DNA from: CALARM01 sp964431735
GTDB taxonomy: Bacteria; Vulcanimicrobiota; SpSt-956; JAKJGF01
NCBI GenBank assembly: GCA_964431735.1
Contig: CAYSLJ010000055.1
Coordinates: 1 to 39,676, forward strand
Reading direction: 5' to 3'
DNA length: 39,676 nucleotides
Shown: positions 1 to 8,412 of the stretch, in pieces
How the letters are laid out: every line of letters starts with the position of its first letter
How positions within the stretch are numbered: the first letter of the stretch is position 1
The notes under the pieces: model-generated
Told to the model about the DNA's origin: nothing
Databases searched by the model: none
What the model saw: only the letters and a program-made list of their open reading frames with translations
Made by a program: the position numbers and the translations under genes

Positions 1-2366
1 AACTTCAGAAAAAACTCGAAGAAGAGGAACTTCAGAAAAAACTCGAAGAAGAGAAACTTCAGAAAAAACTCGAAGAAAGGGTAGAAATTATAGAAGTAGT
101 AGACGGTGAATGGGAAGGAGACGAAGAAGAAGTAGAAATTATAGAAGTAGTAGAAGATGACTGGATAGAAGAAGACGAAAAATTTGATTATGTCCCCTGT
201 GACAGGATCTATCTGAATTTAATCCAGGAATTACTGAGTAAAGATTTTAGTTCCCTTACGCCGGCTATTTTGACTAACAGGCCAAAACTGGATCAAAGAT
301 TTTTTGAAATAATTGATTATAAAATGCAATTTGCCATAGAACATGATCAAAAACTGGCGAATGACTTATCTTATCTAAACAGTATTATGACCAACCTGAG
401 ACTTCGCGATAATATGGTACCTCCCTACGTGCCATCTCAGGAAGAACTTGAAACACTGGGAATCTTAGAAGAATTAAGAAAGCAGCAGGAAAAAACGCTC
501 CAAAAAGAAGAAGCCATATCGCAACAGGAAGAAGAACTTAAAAAACCTGAAGAAGAATTATTAATTGATAAATATGAGAGAGAGATGCAATATATTTTAC
601 TGGCTTACTTCTTAATAAGAGCTGATTCTATAAATGAAATTGCAGTTCTGATTCATAACTATAATGATCTGCTTGATGATAAATTTTTCGAAAATCTGTA
701 TGAAATATTCTACAACACAAAAAATTCAAACAAAAAAGAAATAATTGCAAAATTAGTTTATCTAGATAAAATCTTTATTTATTCCGGTTTAAGAAAGAAA
801 GAAAGTCCATTGAATCCTTATCTGACAGAAGATATGTCAGGAACGCCCAATATGGAAGAAATTTCGGAAGAAGACATAATGGCGGCTCATTTATCTGACA
901 CAGGTATGGAAACAAAAGAAATTTCTATTAAAGAGCCTGATACAAAAGATACAAAAACTTACACTCCTGGAATAGAAGACAGGGCAGTGGGAGAAATTTT
1001 TATAAAAGAATATGTTCCGGGAAGATTTACTCACGAGGAAATTCAATCCAGAATTCAACTTGCCTGCGGTGATGTTCTGGCTGACAGTTATTACTATGAA
1101 CCTGATGACAGACTTATATCAAAAGAACATGATTATTTAATGGAAAAAAATTACAGAAAACCTTCTACTGAAGAATTACAGGAAAGCATACCACCTGCTT
1201 CTTCTGAAGTTCCCGCTTCTTATAAAGAAGAACCTGTAACAGAAGCACTATCAGAAATAGAGCTTCCCGATGAAAGTGAAGAAAAAAAGAAAGAAGAACC
1301 AAAACAGATTACCTATTATGAGACAATACTGGAAAACTATTTATTAATGGCTATAGATAAAGGAGCTTCCAATTTACATTTAACAGTAAATTCTCCTCCT
1401 GTCATGCGTATATATAAAGAAATACAAAAAATGGAATTACCAATAATTACGTCAGATTTTACCCAGTATTTTGTTGATAATATGCTTACAGAGCCACAAC
1501 GGAGAGCTTTCCTTTATAATAAAAATCTGGAAATGACATATAAATTTATAAGAAATGAAAAAAACTACAGATTTAAAGTAAATATTTATGAGCATCTCAA
1601 TGGTATAAATGCAAATTTCTGGTTTATACCGCCTGTAATTCCATCACTAAAAGAGCTTAATCTGCCTGATATTATCTCATCACTGATTTATTACAAATCA
1701 GGCCTGATAATAATTGCAAGCCCGTCAAAAGGTGGGAAAAGTACCACTCTGAATGCCCTGTTAAATATAATAAATGAAGAAAGATCTTCTCATATTATTA
1801 CCATTGAAAATCCTATAGAATATATTCATCATTATAAAAAAAGTATTATAAGACAGAGGCAAATAGGTATCCACTCGGAAACGTTTAAAGGTGCATTAAA
1901 TTTCAGTATAAAAGAAAATCCCGACATTATAGTTATAGGTGATTGCAATGACTATGACACTGTATACCGGGCATTACTCGCAGCAGAAACAGGGAAATTA
2001 GTCTTCATTACTGTAACAGCAACAGACTCTATAAGCGCTATAAATGCAATACTGAATTTATGTTCTGATGAAGAAGAAATAAAAGATATATTTTCTGCGG
2101 AACTTAAGGCTATAGTTTCGCAGCATCTCTTACCGGGGTTAAATAAAGACTGCATAATTCCGGCAGTGGAAATCCTACTGGGCTGTGAGCGGCTTTCAGA
2201 GATCATAAAAAATGATATATTCTTCGAAATATACAATTTAATAAATGATAATCCTAAAGCCGGTATGATATCATTGGACAATTCTTTATTAAACTTATAT
2301 AAGGGAAACCTTATATCCAGAGAAACTGCTTTAGAGTTAGCACAGGATCAGACAAAATTTCTTTAA
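1..2366 (+). CDS. PilT/GspE-like secretion ATPase, degenerate, 5' end outside window
   Basis: The reading frame is open from base 3 to the stop at 2364-2366, so the gene begins before the window; the TTG at 270 is internal. The N-terminal part is a Glu/Lys-rich repeat region, followed by a helical acidic region. The C-terminal third, from about 1310, is a PilT/GspE-type domain: an N-terminal subdomain with the phrase GASNLHL, then a P-loop-like SPSKGGKST near 1717-1746, where the usual first Gly is Ser. The Walker B-like segment reads PDIIVIGD, with Asp where PilT proteins have Glu, and the HTNSA-type His box is replaced by VTATDS. These losses suggest weak or absent ATPase activity. It lies upstream of a paralogue with the same domain (2516-3805). 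A role in type IV pilus or gliding machinery is possible, but no other pilus gene is visible. Family is confident; function is uncertain. Confidence 0.8.
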   Translation, partial: LQKKLEEEELQKKLEEEKLQKKLEERVEIIEVVDGEWEGDEEEVEIIEVVEDDWIEEDEKFDYVPCDRIYLNLIQELLSKDFSSLTPAILTNRPKLDQRFFEIIDYKMQFAIEHDQKLANDLSYLNSIMTNLRLRDNMVPPYVPSQEELETLGILEELRKQQEKTLQKEEAISQQEEELKKPEEELLIDKYEREMQYILLAYFLIRADSINEIAVLIHNYNDLLDDKFFENLYEIFYNTKNSNKKEIIAKLVYLDKIFIYSGLRKKESPLNPYLTEDMSGTPNMEEISEEDIMAAHLSDTGMETKEISIKEPDTKDTKTYTPGIEDRAVGEIFIKEYVPGRFTHEEIQSRIQLACGDVLADSYYYEPDDRLISKEHDYLMEKNYRKPSTEELQESIPPASSEVPASYKEEPVTEALSEIELPDESEEKKKEEPKQITYYETILENYLLMAIDKGASNLHLTVNSPPVMRIYKEIQKMELPIITSDFTQYFVDNMLTEPQRRAFLYNKNLEMTYKFIRNEKNYRFKVNIYEHLNGINANFWFIPPVIPSLKELNLPDIISSLIYYKSGLIIIASPSKGGKSTTLNALLNIINEERSSHIITIENPIEYIHHYKKSIIRQRQIGIHSETFKGALNFSIKENPDIIVIGDCNDYDTVYRALLAAETGKLVFITVTATDSISAINAILNLCSDEEEIKDIFSAELKAIVSQHLLPGLNKDCIIPAVEILLGCERLSEIIKNDIFFEIYNLINDNPKAGMISLDNSLLNLYKGNLISRETALELAQDQTKFL
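3..182 (+). repeat. Two in-frame coding tandem repeats (27 bp x3, then 51 bp x2)
   Basis: Bases 3-80 hold three copies of a 9-codon unit (LQKKLEEE plus E or K; the third is shortened). Bases 81-131 and 132-182 are two copies of a 17-codon unit starting VEIIEVV. The array probably continues beyond the left edge. It encodes a charged, coiled-coil-like stretch ahead of the ATPase domain and is a likely site of length variation. Confidence 0.85.
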
Positions 2367-2387
2367 TGAAATATGTCTGATTTTTTT
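2347..2387 (+). terminator. Rho-independent terminator overlapping the stop codon
   Basis: ATCAGAC (2347-2353) pairs with GTCTGAT (2375-2381), and the stem can be extended inward by AATTTC/GAAAT with a bulge. A run of T follows. The stop codon at 2364-2366 lies inside the hairpin. Confidence 0.8.
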
Positions 2388-2515
2388 GTAAAAAATCTAT
2401 AACAGCCTCTAAAAGGCATGTTCGGAGCAGTTACAACCAGATATGAGAATTAGCAAACAGTGAAGCATAAGGATTTTCATATAAAACACTCTGGATTTTG
2501 AAAGGGGTTAAAGTA

Positions 2516-3805
2516 ATGTTAGGTCGCCTTTTTACCGGTAAAGAGAAAAATGGTAAAGAGAAAAAGTTAGAACACGAATATGAAGAGCATGGTAAAAGTC
2601 ATAGAAAACCCAGACCTCCTGCTATCAGTCATACAAAGAAACTTCCTGCCATTACACTCGATAGTGAAATTAAAGTGCAGCCTGAAAAATCTAAAAGGCA
2701 AAGATCTCAAAAAAGTAAGGACATAGAAGTTATTAAAACAGATATATCAGGAGATTACACTATAGAACAATTACTGGATGTAACCGATAAGCTTGACATA
2801 TCAGATATTTATATAAATGCCGAATGTCCTCCATGTTTTCGCATCTATGATCAAATGATAAAATCAGATCTGAATATTATATCTGAAGATAAAGTAAAAG
2901 AAATGCTTTATCAGGTATGTACAGAAGAACAGATTGAAGATCTTGAAACAAGCGGAGAAGTAAGATTTCCTCTCCAGTTAAATGAAAGAAGCCGCTACAG
3001 AGTAAGTATTTGTAAACAAAATAACGGTTATGGAAGTGTATTTAAAAGAATATCCTGTAAAATACCTTCTTTCGACGATCTCAACGTACCGGATGTTTTA
3101 AAAGATATAGCTCTCTATAATAGAGGACTTGTAATAATAACCGGCCCGTCTAAAAGCGGAAAGAGTTCAACAATGGCATCTATCATTGATTATATAAATG
3201 AAAACAGCAAAAAACTTATTATAACTATAGAAAACCCTGTAGAATATATCTTTGAGAGTAAAAATTCCATTGTTATCCAGAGAGAAATAGGTACAAATGT
3301 TTATTCTTACAAAGAAGGTTTACAGGCAATTCTTCAGGAAGAGCCTGCTGTTCTATTCATAGGGGAAGATTTAAACGATAGGGAAAATATATTAATGTTA
3401 TTAAAAGCCGTTGAAATGGGAACTCTCGTATTTTGTTTTCTGAATAATAATAATTCCCAGAACGCTATTAAGAAAATACTGAATTTCTTCCCTAAGGGGA
3501 AAAGACAGGAAATCATAAGACGATTGTCTGCAGCATTAAAAGCTGTTATATCTCAAAAGTTAATATTAAAGCAGGATAAAAAAGGACAGATTTTAGCTAC
3601 AGAAATTATGCTGAATACGATGGAAATAACAGAGTTAATAAGAACAGATCGTACAGGAGAAATTTATTCTTTCATGTCAGAAGCAAGGGTAAAAGGTATG
3701 AAAACAATGAACGACTCACTGTGTGAACTGATTAAAGAGCACATGATTTCCCAGGATACAGCAAAAGAAGCAGGATTTATAAGTTCGTCAGTTATAGAAA
3801 GTTAG
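2516..3805 (+). CDS. PilT/GspE-like secretion ATPase paralogue
   Basis: A 429-residue protein starting at ATG 2516, preceded by AAAGGGG eight bases upstream; an upstream in-frame TTG at 2498 overlaps this ribosome site and is less likely. The first 80 residues are Lys/Glu-rich and low in complexity. The rest is a PilT-type domain with an intact P-loop, GPSKSGKSST. The Walker B region reads AVLFIGEDLND, keeping the Glu. The usual His box (HTNSA type) is replaced by FLNNNNSQNA. It is paralogous to the upstream gene (shared ENP.EYI, Q.EIG and TMNDSL/LDNSL phrases) but better conserved in the active site. Canonical PilT proteins are about 350 residues; the excess is the charged N-terminus. A motor ATPase for a pilus- or secretion-type machine is plausible, but its partners are not in this window. 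Confidence 0.8.
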   Translation: MLGRLFTGKEKNGKEKKLEHEYEEHGKSHRKPRPPAISHTKKLPAITLDSEIKVQPEKSKRQRSQKSKDIEVIKTDISGDYTIEQLLDVTDKLDISDIYINAECPPCFRIYDQMIKSDLNIISEDKVKEMLYQVCTEEQIEDLETSGEVRFPLQLNERSRYRVSICKQNNGYGSVFKRISCKIPSFDDLNVPDVLKDIALYNRGLVIITGPSKSGKSSTMASIIDYINENSKKLIITIENPVEYIFESKNSIVIQREIGTNVYSYKEGLQAILQEEPAVLFIGEDLNDRENILMLLKAVEMGTLVFCFLNNNNSQNAIKKILNFFPKGKRQEIIRRLSAALKAVISQKLILKQDKKGQILATEIMLNTMEITELIRTDRTGEIYSFMSEARVKGMKTMNDSLCELIKEHMISQDTAKEAGFISSSVIES

Positions 3806-3833
3806 CAGTCTGCATAAATCTTTATAGTTTTTC

Positions 3834-5672
3834 ATGTTAAAAGAGATTACCATCCTCCCTGACAATAAAAAATTATATGTAACAGAAGGCAGTAACCTCC
3901 TTAAGTCTCTGCGGGAAAAGGGTTATTTTATAAACAGTCCCTGTTCCGGTATGGGATTATGCGGGAAATGTTCCGTAAAAATAATAGAAGGACATGTACC
4001 TGTCAGAGAAAGAGATAAAAAACTTCTCTCAGAAGACAGATTAGAGGAACATTTCAGACTTGCCTGTGGTGTTACTGTAGAAGATAATATAACAATTATC
4101 CTTCCTGTTCAGTCGGAAGATATACCTTTAAAAGAAACTATAAGCGGAGAACATTTTATAAAAACAGACAGCGGTATAAAAAAATTTTTTCTTTCTCTTT
4201 CACCACCATCTTCACAGGATCAGAGGTCTGATACACAGAGAATTCAGGACAAATTAAAAACAAAACTTTCTTTTCCTCTCAGTATATTACGTAAAATACC
4301 AAGGATGTTACGCAATAATGATTTTAAAGTTACTATCACTGCAAATGGTGCAGTAACAGTTCTTGATATGGAACCGGGCGATAAATCAGAAGCAAATTAC
4401 GGTATAGCAATAGATATTGGCACTACAACAGTAGTAGTCTATCTTCTGTCCCTTATTACCGGTGAAGAAATATCAGCAAAATCTATAACCAATCCACAGA
4501 CTGTTTATGGCTCAGATGTTATATCCAGAATAAATTATGTACATAAAAACGGAGAAAGTGGCCTTAGAGAACTTCAGGGTAAAATAATAAACGGAATAAA
4601 CTCGATAATACAGGAATTATGCTGGAATAATAATATTTTATATAAAAATATATATAAAGCCTGTATAGCCGGTAATCCCACAATGATTCAATTATTCCTG
4701 GGAATAGATCCGTCATATCTGGATAAAGCACCTTATATTCCAGTATTAAGAGATGTAATTTCTTTTAAAGCTAAAGAAATAGGTATGAAAATAAATCCTG
4801 AGGCACCGGTTCAGATATTGCCGGCAGTTTCTGCCTATATAGGCAGTGATATAACGGCAGGTATAGCAGCTACAGGATTGGATAGAACAAAAAATTTGAA
4901 ATTACTTATAGATATAGGTACAAACGGAGAAATTGTCCTTACATATAAAAACAGGATGATTGCCTGTTCTGCCGCAGCAGGTCCTGCTTTTGAAGGAGCC
5001 TGTATTGAAAGAGGTATGAGAGCTCAGGAAGGAGCCATACATAAAATAAATATAAATAACAGAGATATTAATTTTGAAACATTCGGAAATATTCCTCCTC
5101 TGGGTATATGCGGTTCAGGACTTATAGATTTGATAGCAGCTTTGAGAGAGATGGATATTATAACAGAAAGCGGAAAACTCACAGATAATAATTCCCTCCC
5201 TGTAAGTGGCAGGGTCAGTATCATAAGAGAAAAAGAAAAATGTTTTAATATCTATAAAGATATTTATGTCTCCCAGAAAGACATAAGGGAGGTACAGCTT
5301 GCCAAAGGAGCTATAAGAGCAGGAATAGAAATTCTCATCAAAGAATTCGGTGTAAGTATTGAAGATATTGAACAGATATACCTGGCAGGTGCCTTCGGAA
5401 GTTTTCTGAAGAAAGAAAGTGCAAAATCCATAGGACTTATACCTGATATAAAGTCCAATAAAATAAAAAGTGTAGGCAATTCTGCCGGTCATGGAGTAAA
5501 ACTGTGCCTTCTAAATCAGAATAAACTCAAACAGGTACAGAAAATAGCAGAAAAGGTTGAATATATAGAATTATCATACCGTACCGATTTTAATGATGAA
5601 TTTATAAAACAGATGTCTTTTCCTTCCCAGATCGGCAGAAGAGAGACAAGAGTCATAAGACGTGACGCGTAA
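3834..5672 (+). CDS. RamA-like reductive activator: 2Fe-2S ferredoxin plus ASKHA ATPase (DUF4445)
   Basis: The 612-residue protein opens with a plant-type ferredoxin domain whose cluster ligands are visible as C37, C43, C46 and C78. A linker of about 100 residues follows, then an ASKHA fold starting near residue 190 (AIDIGTTTVVVYLL), with further phosphate-loop motifs LLIDIGTNGEI, CGSGLIDL and IYLAGAFGSF. Members of this family use ATP to reduce the cobalt of corrinoid proteins in methyl-transfer systems of anaerobes (established for RamA and related activators). No corrinoid protein or methyltransferase partner is adjacent. No clear ribosome site precedes ATG 3834. The stop codon at 5670-5672 is part of a heptamer tract (GTGACGC GTAACAG). 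It is not in an obvious operon with its flanking genes. Confidence 0.88.
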   Translation: MLKEITILPDNKKLYVTEGSNLLKSLREKGYFINSPCSGMGLCGKCSVKIIEGHVPVRERDKKLLSEDRLEEHFRLACGVTVEDNITIILPVQSEDIPLKETISGEHFIKTDSGIKKFFLSLSPPSSQDQRSDTQRIQDKLKTKLSFPLSILRKIPRMLRNNDFKVTITANGAVTVLDMEPGDKSEANYGIAIDIGTTTVVVYLLSLITGEEISAKSITNPQTVYGSDVISRINYVHKNGESGLRELQGKIINGINSIIQELCWNNNILYKNIYKACIAGNPTMIQLFLGIDPSYLDKAPYIPVLRDVISFKAKEIGMKINPEAPVQILPAVSAYIGSDITAGIAATGLDRTKNLKLLIDIGTNGEIVLTYKNRMIACSAAAGPAFEGACIERGMRAQEGAIHKININNRDINFETFGNIPPLGICGSGLIDLIAALREMDIITESGKLTDNNSLPVSGRVSIIREKEKCFNIYKDIYVSQKDIREVQLAKGAIRAGIEILIKEFGVSIEDIEQIYLAGAFGSFLKKESAKSIGLIPDIKSNKIKSVGNSAGHGVKLCLLNQNKLKQVQKIAEKVEYIELSYRTDFNDEFIKQMSFPSQIGRRETRVIRRDA

Positions 5673-5680
5673 CAGACAAT

Positions 5681-5728
5681 GTACAGGGATTAAACCCGTT
5701 ACCCTTATCCGTCACTTATGAAATACAC
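5681..5728. repeat. Dispersed repeat, copy A (partner at 18497-18556)
   Basis: The phrase CAGGGATTAAA, then GTTAC, and finally TTATGAAATACAC recur in the same order at 18497-18556. Each copy follows directly on a heptamer tract. This copy ends on the stop codon of the minus-strand gene. Confidence 0.65.
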
Positions 5729-6819
5729 TATAAACATTCCTGTAAAAGCTTTTCATAAAGAATATCTATTTCAAAATTTTTAGAAAATTCTGGATATACC
5801 TTGACTGTAACAGGTTTGTCTTTCTCACAGATCACTTTTATGTGATTTATTCTTCTGAGAATATATGATGGTTCAGATTCATAAGGAAGAGTGGTGTATG
5901 TATGGCCAATCCAGGATAATAAAGAAGCAATTTTTTCCTGATTGACAGGATAATGTTTTAAAAAATGGTTTAAAGCGTTTGCCCATATTTCTTCATGATT
6001 TTTCGTTTTATCTATGAGAAAACATTCTATCCCTATTTTAGGAAGCACTTCTTGAGAAATATCCAGATTATATCGAAGATGGGTAAATTGATTTAATTCT
6101 GACACAAGTTCCATTACTTCTGGAATATCTCCCGCATATTTAATATCTGTAAGATAATCTTTAAGTTTTTCATCGGGGATAGCAAGTACAGCCCTTACAG
6201 CATCTACAGGACGGGATAACATCAGTGCTGCATATGTCAGTCTACCATTATCAGGACATGCATTCAGGCAATATATAAACTTATCTTTTATATCTTTTTT
6301 TAAAGGTTTTCCTCTGAGACATTCCAACCCCTCTATAATCCAGTTATATATCCCTCCATTAAGAAGTGAACATTCATTTACCACTGAATTAGAGGTTCTA
6401 AAAAAAACACCGGGGACAGGAGTTTTTTTTCTTATACTCTTCAAATCAAACTCAAGCCAGAGATTGGATGTATTTTTATAAAGTAAACCTTCCGGCAGAG
6501 ACCACATCTGACAAAAACAACGTAACTGCCTCCATACAGAAGACTTAAATAGAGAAGTATCTATTGAAACCCTATCTTTTGAAACCCTATCTTTTGATCC
6601 GGCAAGTATTTCTCTGCCTGTCCAGCCATTTAAAACAAAAGAAAAATCTGCTACAGGCTCATTTATTCCCAGAGGACATTCAAAATGTCCGATAGAAATG
6701 AGATCTGCAGGGAATTTTTCATTTAATTTTGTTATCAAGGCAATTACTTCAGAAGAAACAAGATTTTCTGATATATGAGGTATAATATATTTAAACACTT
6801 CATTAAAAGTAAAATTCAT
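5728..6819 (-). CDS. Unrecognised 363-residue protein divergent from the Nif11 peptide gene
   Basis: I do not recognise the family. The protein has no signal peptide, membrane segment or familiar catalytic motif. A central section reads like a folded recognition domain (LWLEFDL near residue 122, followed by VPGVFFRT), and the C-terminal half is helical. Residues around 75-85 contain a duplicated five-residue phrase (SKDRV twice) caused by a 15-bp tandem duplication at 6565-6594. The start codon lies 115 bp from the Nif11 precursor start on the opposite strand, so the two may share a control region. A role linked to the peptide is inferred from position only. No clear ribosome site precedes the start. 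Its 3' end abuts a dispersed repeat. Confidence 0.75.
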   Translation of the reverse strand: MNFTFNEVFKYIIPHISENLVSSEVIALITKLNEKFPADLISIGHFECPLGINEPVADFSFVLNGWTGREILAGSKDRVSKDRVSIDTSLFKSSVWRQLRCFCQMWSLPEGLLYKNTSNLWLEFDLKSIRKKTPVPGVFFRTSNSVVNECSLLNGGIYNWIIEGLECLRGKPLKKDIKDKFIYCLNACPDNGRLTYAALMLSRPVDAVRAVLAIPDEKLKDYLTDIKYAGDIPEVMELVSELNQFTHLRYNLDISQEVLPKIGIECFLIDKTKNHEEIWANALNHFLKHYPVNQEKIASLLSWIGHTYTTLPYESEPSYILRRINHIKVICEKDKPVTVKVYPEFSKNFEIDILYEKLLQECL

Positions 6820-6934
6820 AAGTCACAATTCGTTTTAAATTAATAAAATCCTTCATCATTTACAGAGGGATTAAATAGAATACTATAGAATTATAAAGTA
6901 TCTTTAATATATGAAATATGGAGGAGGAATTATT

Positions 6935-7171
6935 ATGTCATTGGAAAGCGCCAGGGCATTTATTGAGAAAATGGAGACAGACCATGACTTCGCAAAAGAA
7001 GTTTCTGAATGTAAAGACAGTGAGCTTCGAGCCGAACTTGTCAAAAAAGCAGGATTCGATTTTACAATGGAAGAGCTAAAAGCATGCAGGCCGCCTCTGA
7101 CAGAAGAAAAACTTGGCACTATAGTTGGTGGTCAATACCCCTATTACTGTTTTTATAACAGGCCAATTTAA
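6935..7171 (+). CDS. Nif11-leader RiPP precursor peptide
   Basis: A 78-residue product starting at ATG 6935, chosen because a strong GGAGGAGG lies just upstream; an upstream in-frame ATG at 6911 would place that site inside the gene. Residues 1-64 match the Nif11 leader type: a helical start (SLESARAFIEKMETD), then GFDFTMEEL, then a VGG junction at 64-66. The residue run after the double Gly is QYPYYCFYNRPI (67-78), a 12-residue core with four Tyr, one Phe and a single Cys, and no Ser or Thr, which argues against a lanthipeptide. Nif11 leaders direct modification and export of peptides in other bacteria (established). No modifying enzyme or peptidase-type transporter is in this window, so it is an orphan here. 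Divergent from the unknown gene at 5728-6819. Confidence 0.85.
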   Translation: MSLESARAFIEKMETDHDFAKEVSECKDSELRAELVKKAGFDFTMEELKACRPPLTEEKLGTIVGGQYPYYCFYNRPI

Positions 7172-7490
7172 ATTTCTGATTGTATTTATCTTTGAGCAAG
7201 TCAGTATACTTTTTACATTTTTTCCAACAAAGCCTTATTACATCTTGCAGGGCAAAGCTTTGCTTCGCCCCTAGAGGGAAAGTTTTTTTTAAGATTCTGC
7301 GAAAATATAGCAAGTTATATAAATTTCCAACTCCTTAAAAAAATTTTCTCAGGAGGAAAACAAAATTAAATTTTTAAAATTTATGTCTTTACAATGGGAT
7401 CCACTTTAGTTATTAATTATGGATTGTTATGGAACTAACTATAATTACTATTGATGCTCAACCTCAGTAATTGAAAGGAGATTTAATTAA
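7172..7490. other. Intergenic region between the RiPP precursor and mtnP
   Basis: This 319-bp stretch holds a GC hairpin with a T-run (7250-7289) and the ribosome site AAAGGAG of mtnP near 7476. I see no small gene, riboswitch or convincing promoter; TATAAT at 7440-7445 lacks a good -35 element. Confidence 0.5.
7250..7289 (+). terminator. GC hairpin followed by T8, possible terminator
   Basis: GGGCAAAGC (7250-7258) pairs with GCTTCGCCC (7262-7270) with one mismatch and a three-base loop. Eight T residues follow 11 bases later. The distance is long for a classical terminator. The hairpin also resembles the GGGC...GCCC family seen at 21226 and 38634. Confidence 0.4.
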
Positions 7491-8348
7491 ATGAAAGGTC
7501 TTATCGGAGTTATAGGAGGCAGCGGACTTTACCAGATAGAAGGACTTGAAGATTTGAGATTCGAAAAAATCGATACTCCCTTCGGTTCTCCTTCCGATGA
7601 ATATGCCATCGGAACCATAGGCGGGAAAGAAGTGGCTTTTCTTCCAAGACATGGAAGAGGTCATGTATTATTACCGGATGAAATAAATTTCAGAGCAAAT
7701 ATTTACGGATTTAAAAAACTGGGTGCTCAATGGATCATATCTCTGAGTGCAGTAGGAAGCCTGAAAGAAGAACTTAAACCAAGGGATATGGTCATAATAG
7801 ATCAGTTTTTCGACAGAACAAAAGCAAGGGCCAGTACATTTTTCGGTAAAGGTATTGCTGCCCATATTGCTTTCGGAGATCCTGTATGTAAAGACATGGC
7901 TTCCATATTATATGAAGCAGCGAAAGAAGCAGGAGTAACAGTACATAAAGGAGGAACATACGTAAACATTGAAGGGCCTGCATTTTCAACAAAAGCAGAA
8001 TCTATTGTTTACAAAAACCTGGGCATGGATGTTCTCGGCATGACAAATCTTGTAGAGGCCAAACTTGCGAGAGAAGCCGAAATATGTTATGCCACTGTTG
8101 CAATGGTCACAGACTATGACTGCTGGCATGAAGGCCATGACAGCGTTACCGTAGATATGGTTCTTGCTGTATTATCAGAAAATGCAGAAAACGCAAAGAA
8201 GATAATTAAAAATGCTATCTCAAAAATACAGGATGAAAGAACATGTGCATGCAAAGATTCTCTGGCATCGGCTCTTATAACTTCAAAAGACAGAATGCCT
8301 GAAAAAACAAAAGAAAAACTTGCTTTGATAATAGGAAAATATTTGTAA
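7491..8348 (+). CDS. mtnP: 5'-methylthioadenosine phosphorylase
   Basis: A 285-residue enzyme of the purine nucleoside phosphorylase/MTAP family, which splits methylthioadenosine (a by-product of polyamine synthesis) with phosphate to adenine and methylthioribose-1-phosphate. Visible family marks: GVIGGSGLY at the N-terminus, LPRHGRGH (phosphate site), SAVGSL, and GMTNLVEAKLAREAEICYA followed by VTDYDCWH. Length is normal. ATG 7491 follows a good AAAGGAG. The stop is followed at once by an inverted heptamer array shared with the convergent histidine kinase. The PLP decarboxylase downstream and the nucleoside-type ABC importer could belong to the same purine and polyamine economy, which is inference. 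Confidence 0.93.
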   Translation: MKGLIGVIGGSGLYQIEGLEDLRFEKIDTPFGSPSDEYAIGTIGGKEVAFLPRHGRGHVLLPDEINFRANIYGFKKLGAQWIISLSAVGSLKEELKPRDMVIIDQFFDRTKARASTFFGKGIAAHIAFGDPVCKDMASILYEAAKEAGVTVHKGGTYVNIEGPAFSTKAESIVYKNLGMDVLGMTNLVEAKLAREAEICYATVAMVTDYDCWHEGHDSVTVDMVLAVLSENAENAKKIIKNAISKIQDERTCACKDSLASALITSKDRMPEKTKEKLALIIGKYL

Positions 8349-8412
8349 GTGAAAAGTGAAAAGTGAATGTTATTTTTTTCTATTCACTATTCACTTTTCA
8401 CTGCTCACTATT
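8346..8412. repeat. Inverted heptamer array between convergent genes
   Basis: GTGAAAA units after the mtnP stop face TTTTCAC-type units that end the histidine kinase gene; a T-rich spacer lies between. The arms can form a long hairpin, so it may act as a two-way terminator. The final residues NSEQ and the stop of the kinase are encoded by the array. Confidence 0.8.

Noticed and set aside
270..272. TTG as start of the first ATPase gene
   Set aside because: The frame stays open to the left edge with repeat-rich coding sequence, so this codon is internal.
5024..5492. Long reverse-strand frames inside the RamA-like gene
   Set aside because: They are antisense shadows of a strongly conserved coding sequence.
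7172..7490. Purine or SAM riboswitch before mtnP
   Set aside because: No conserved aptamer core of either class could be recognised.
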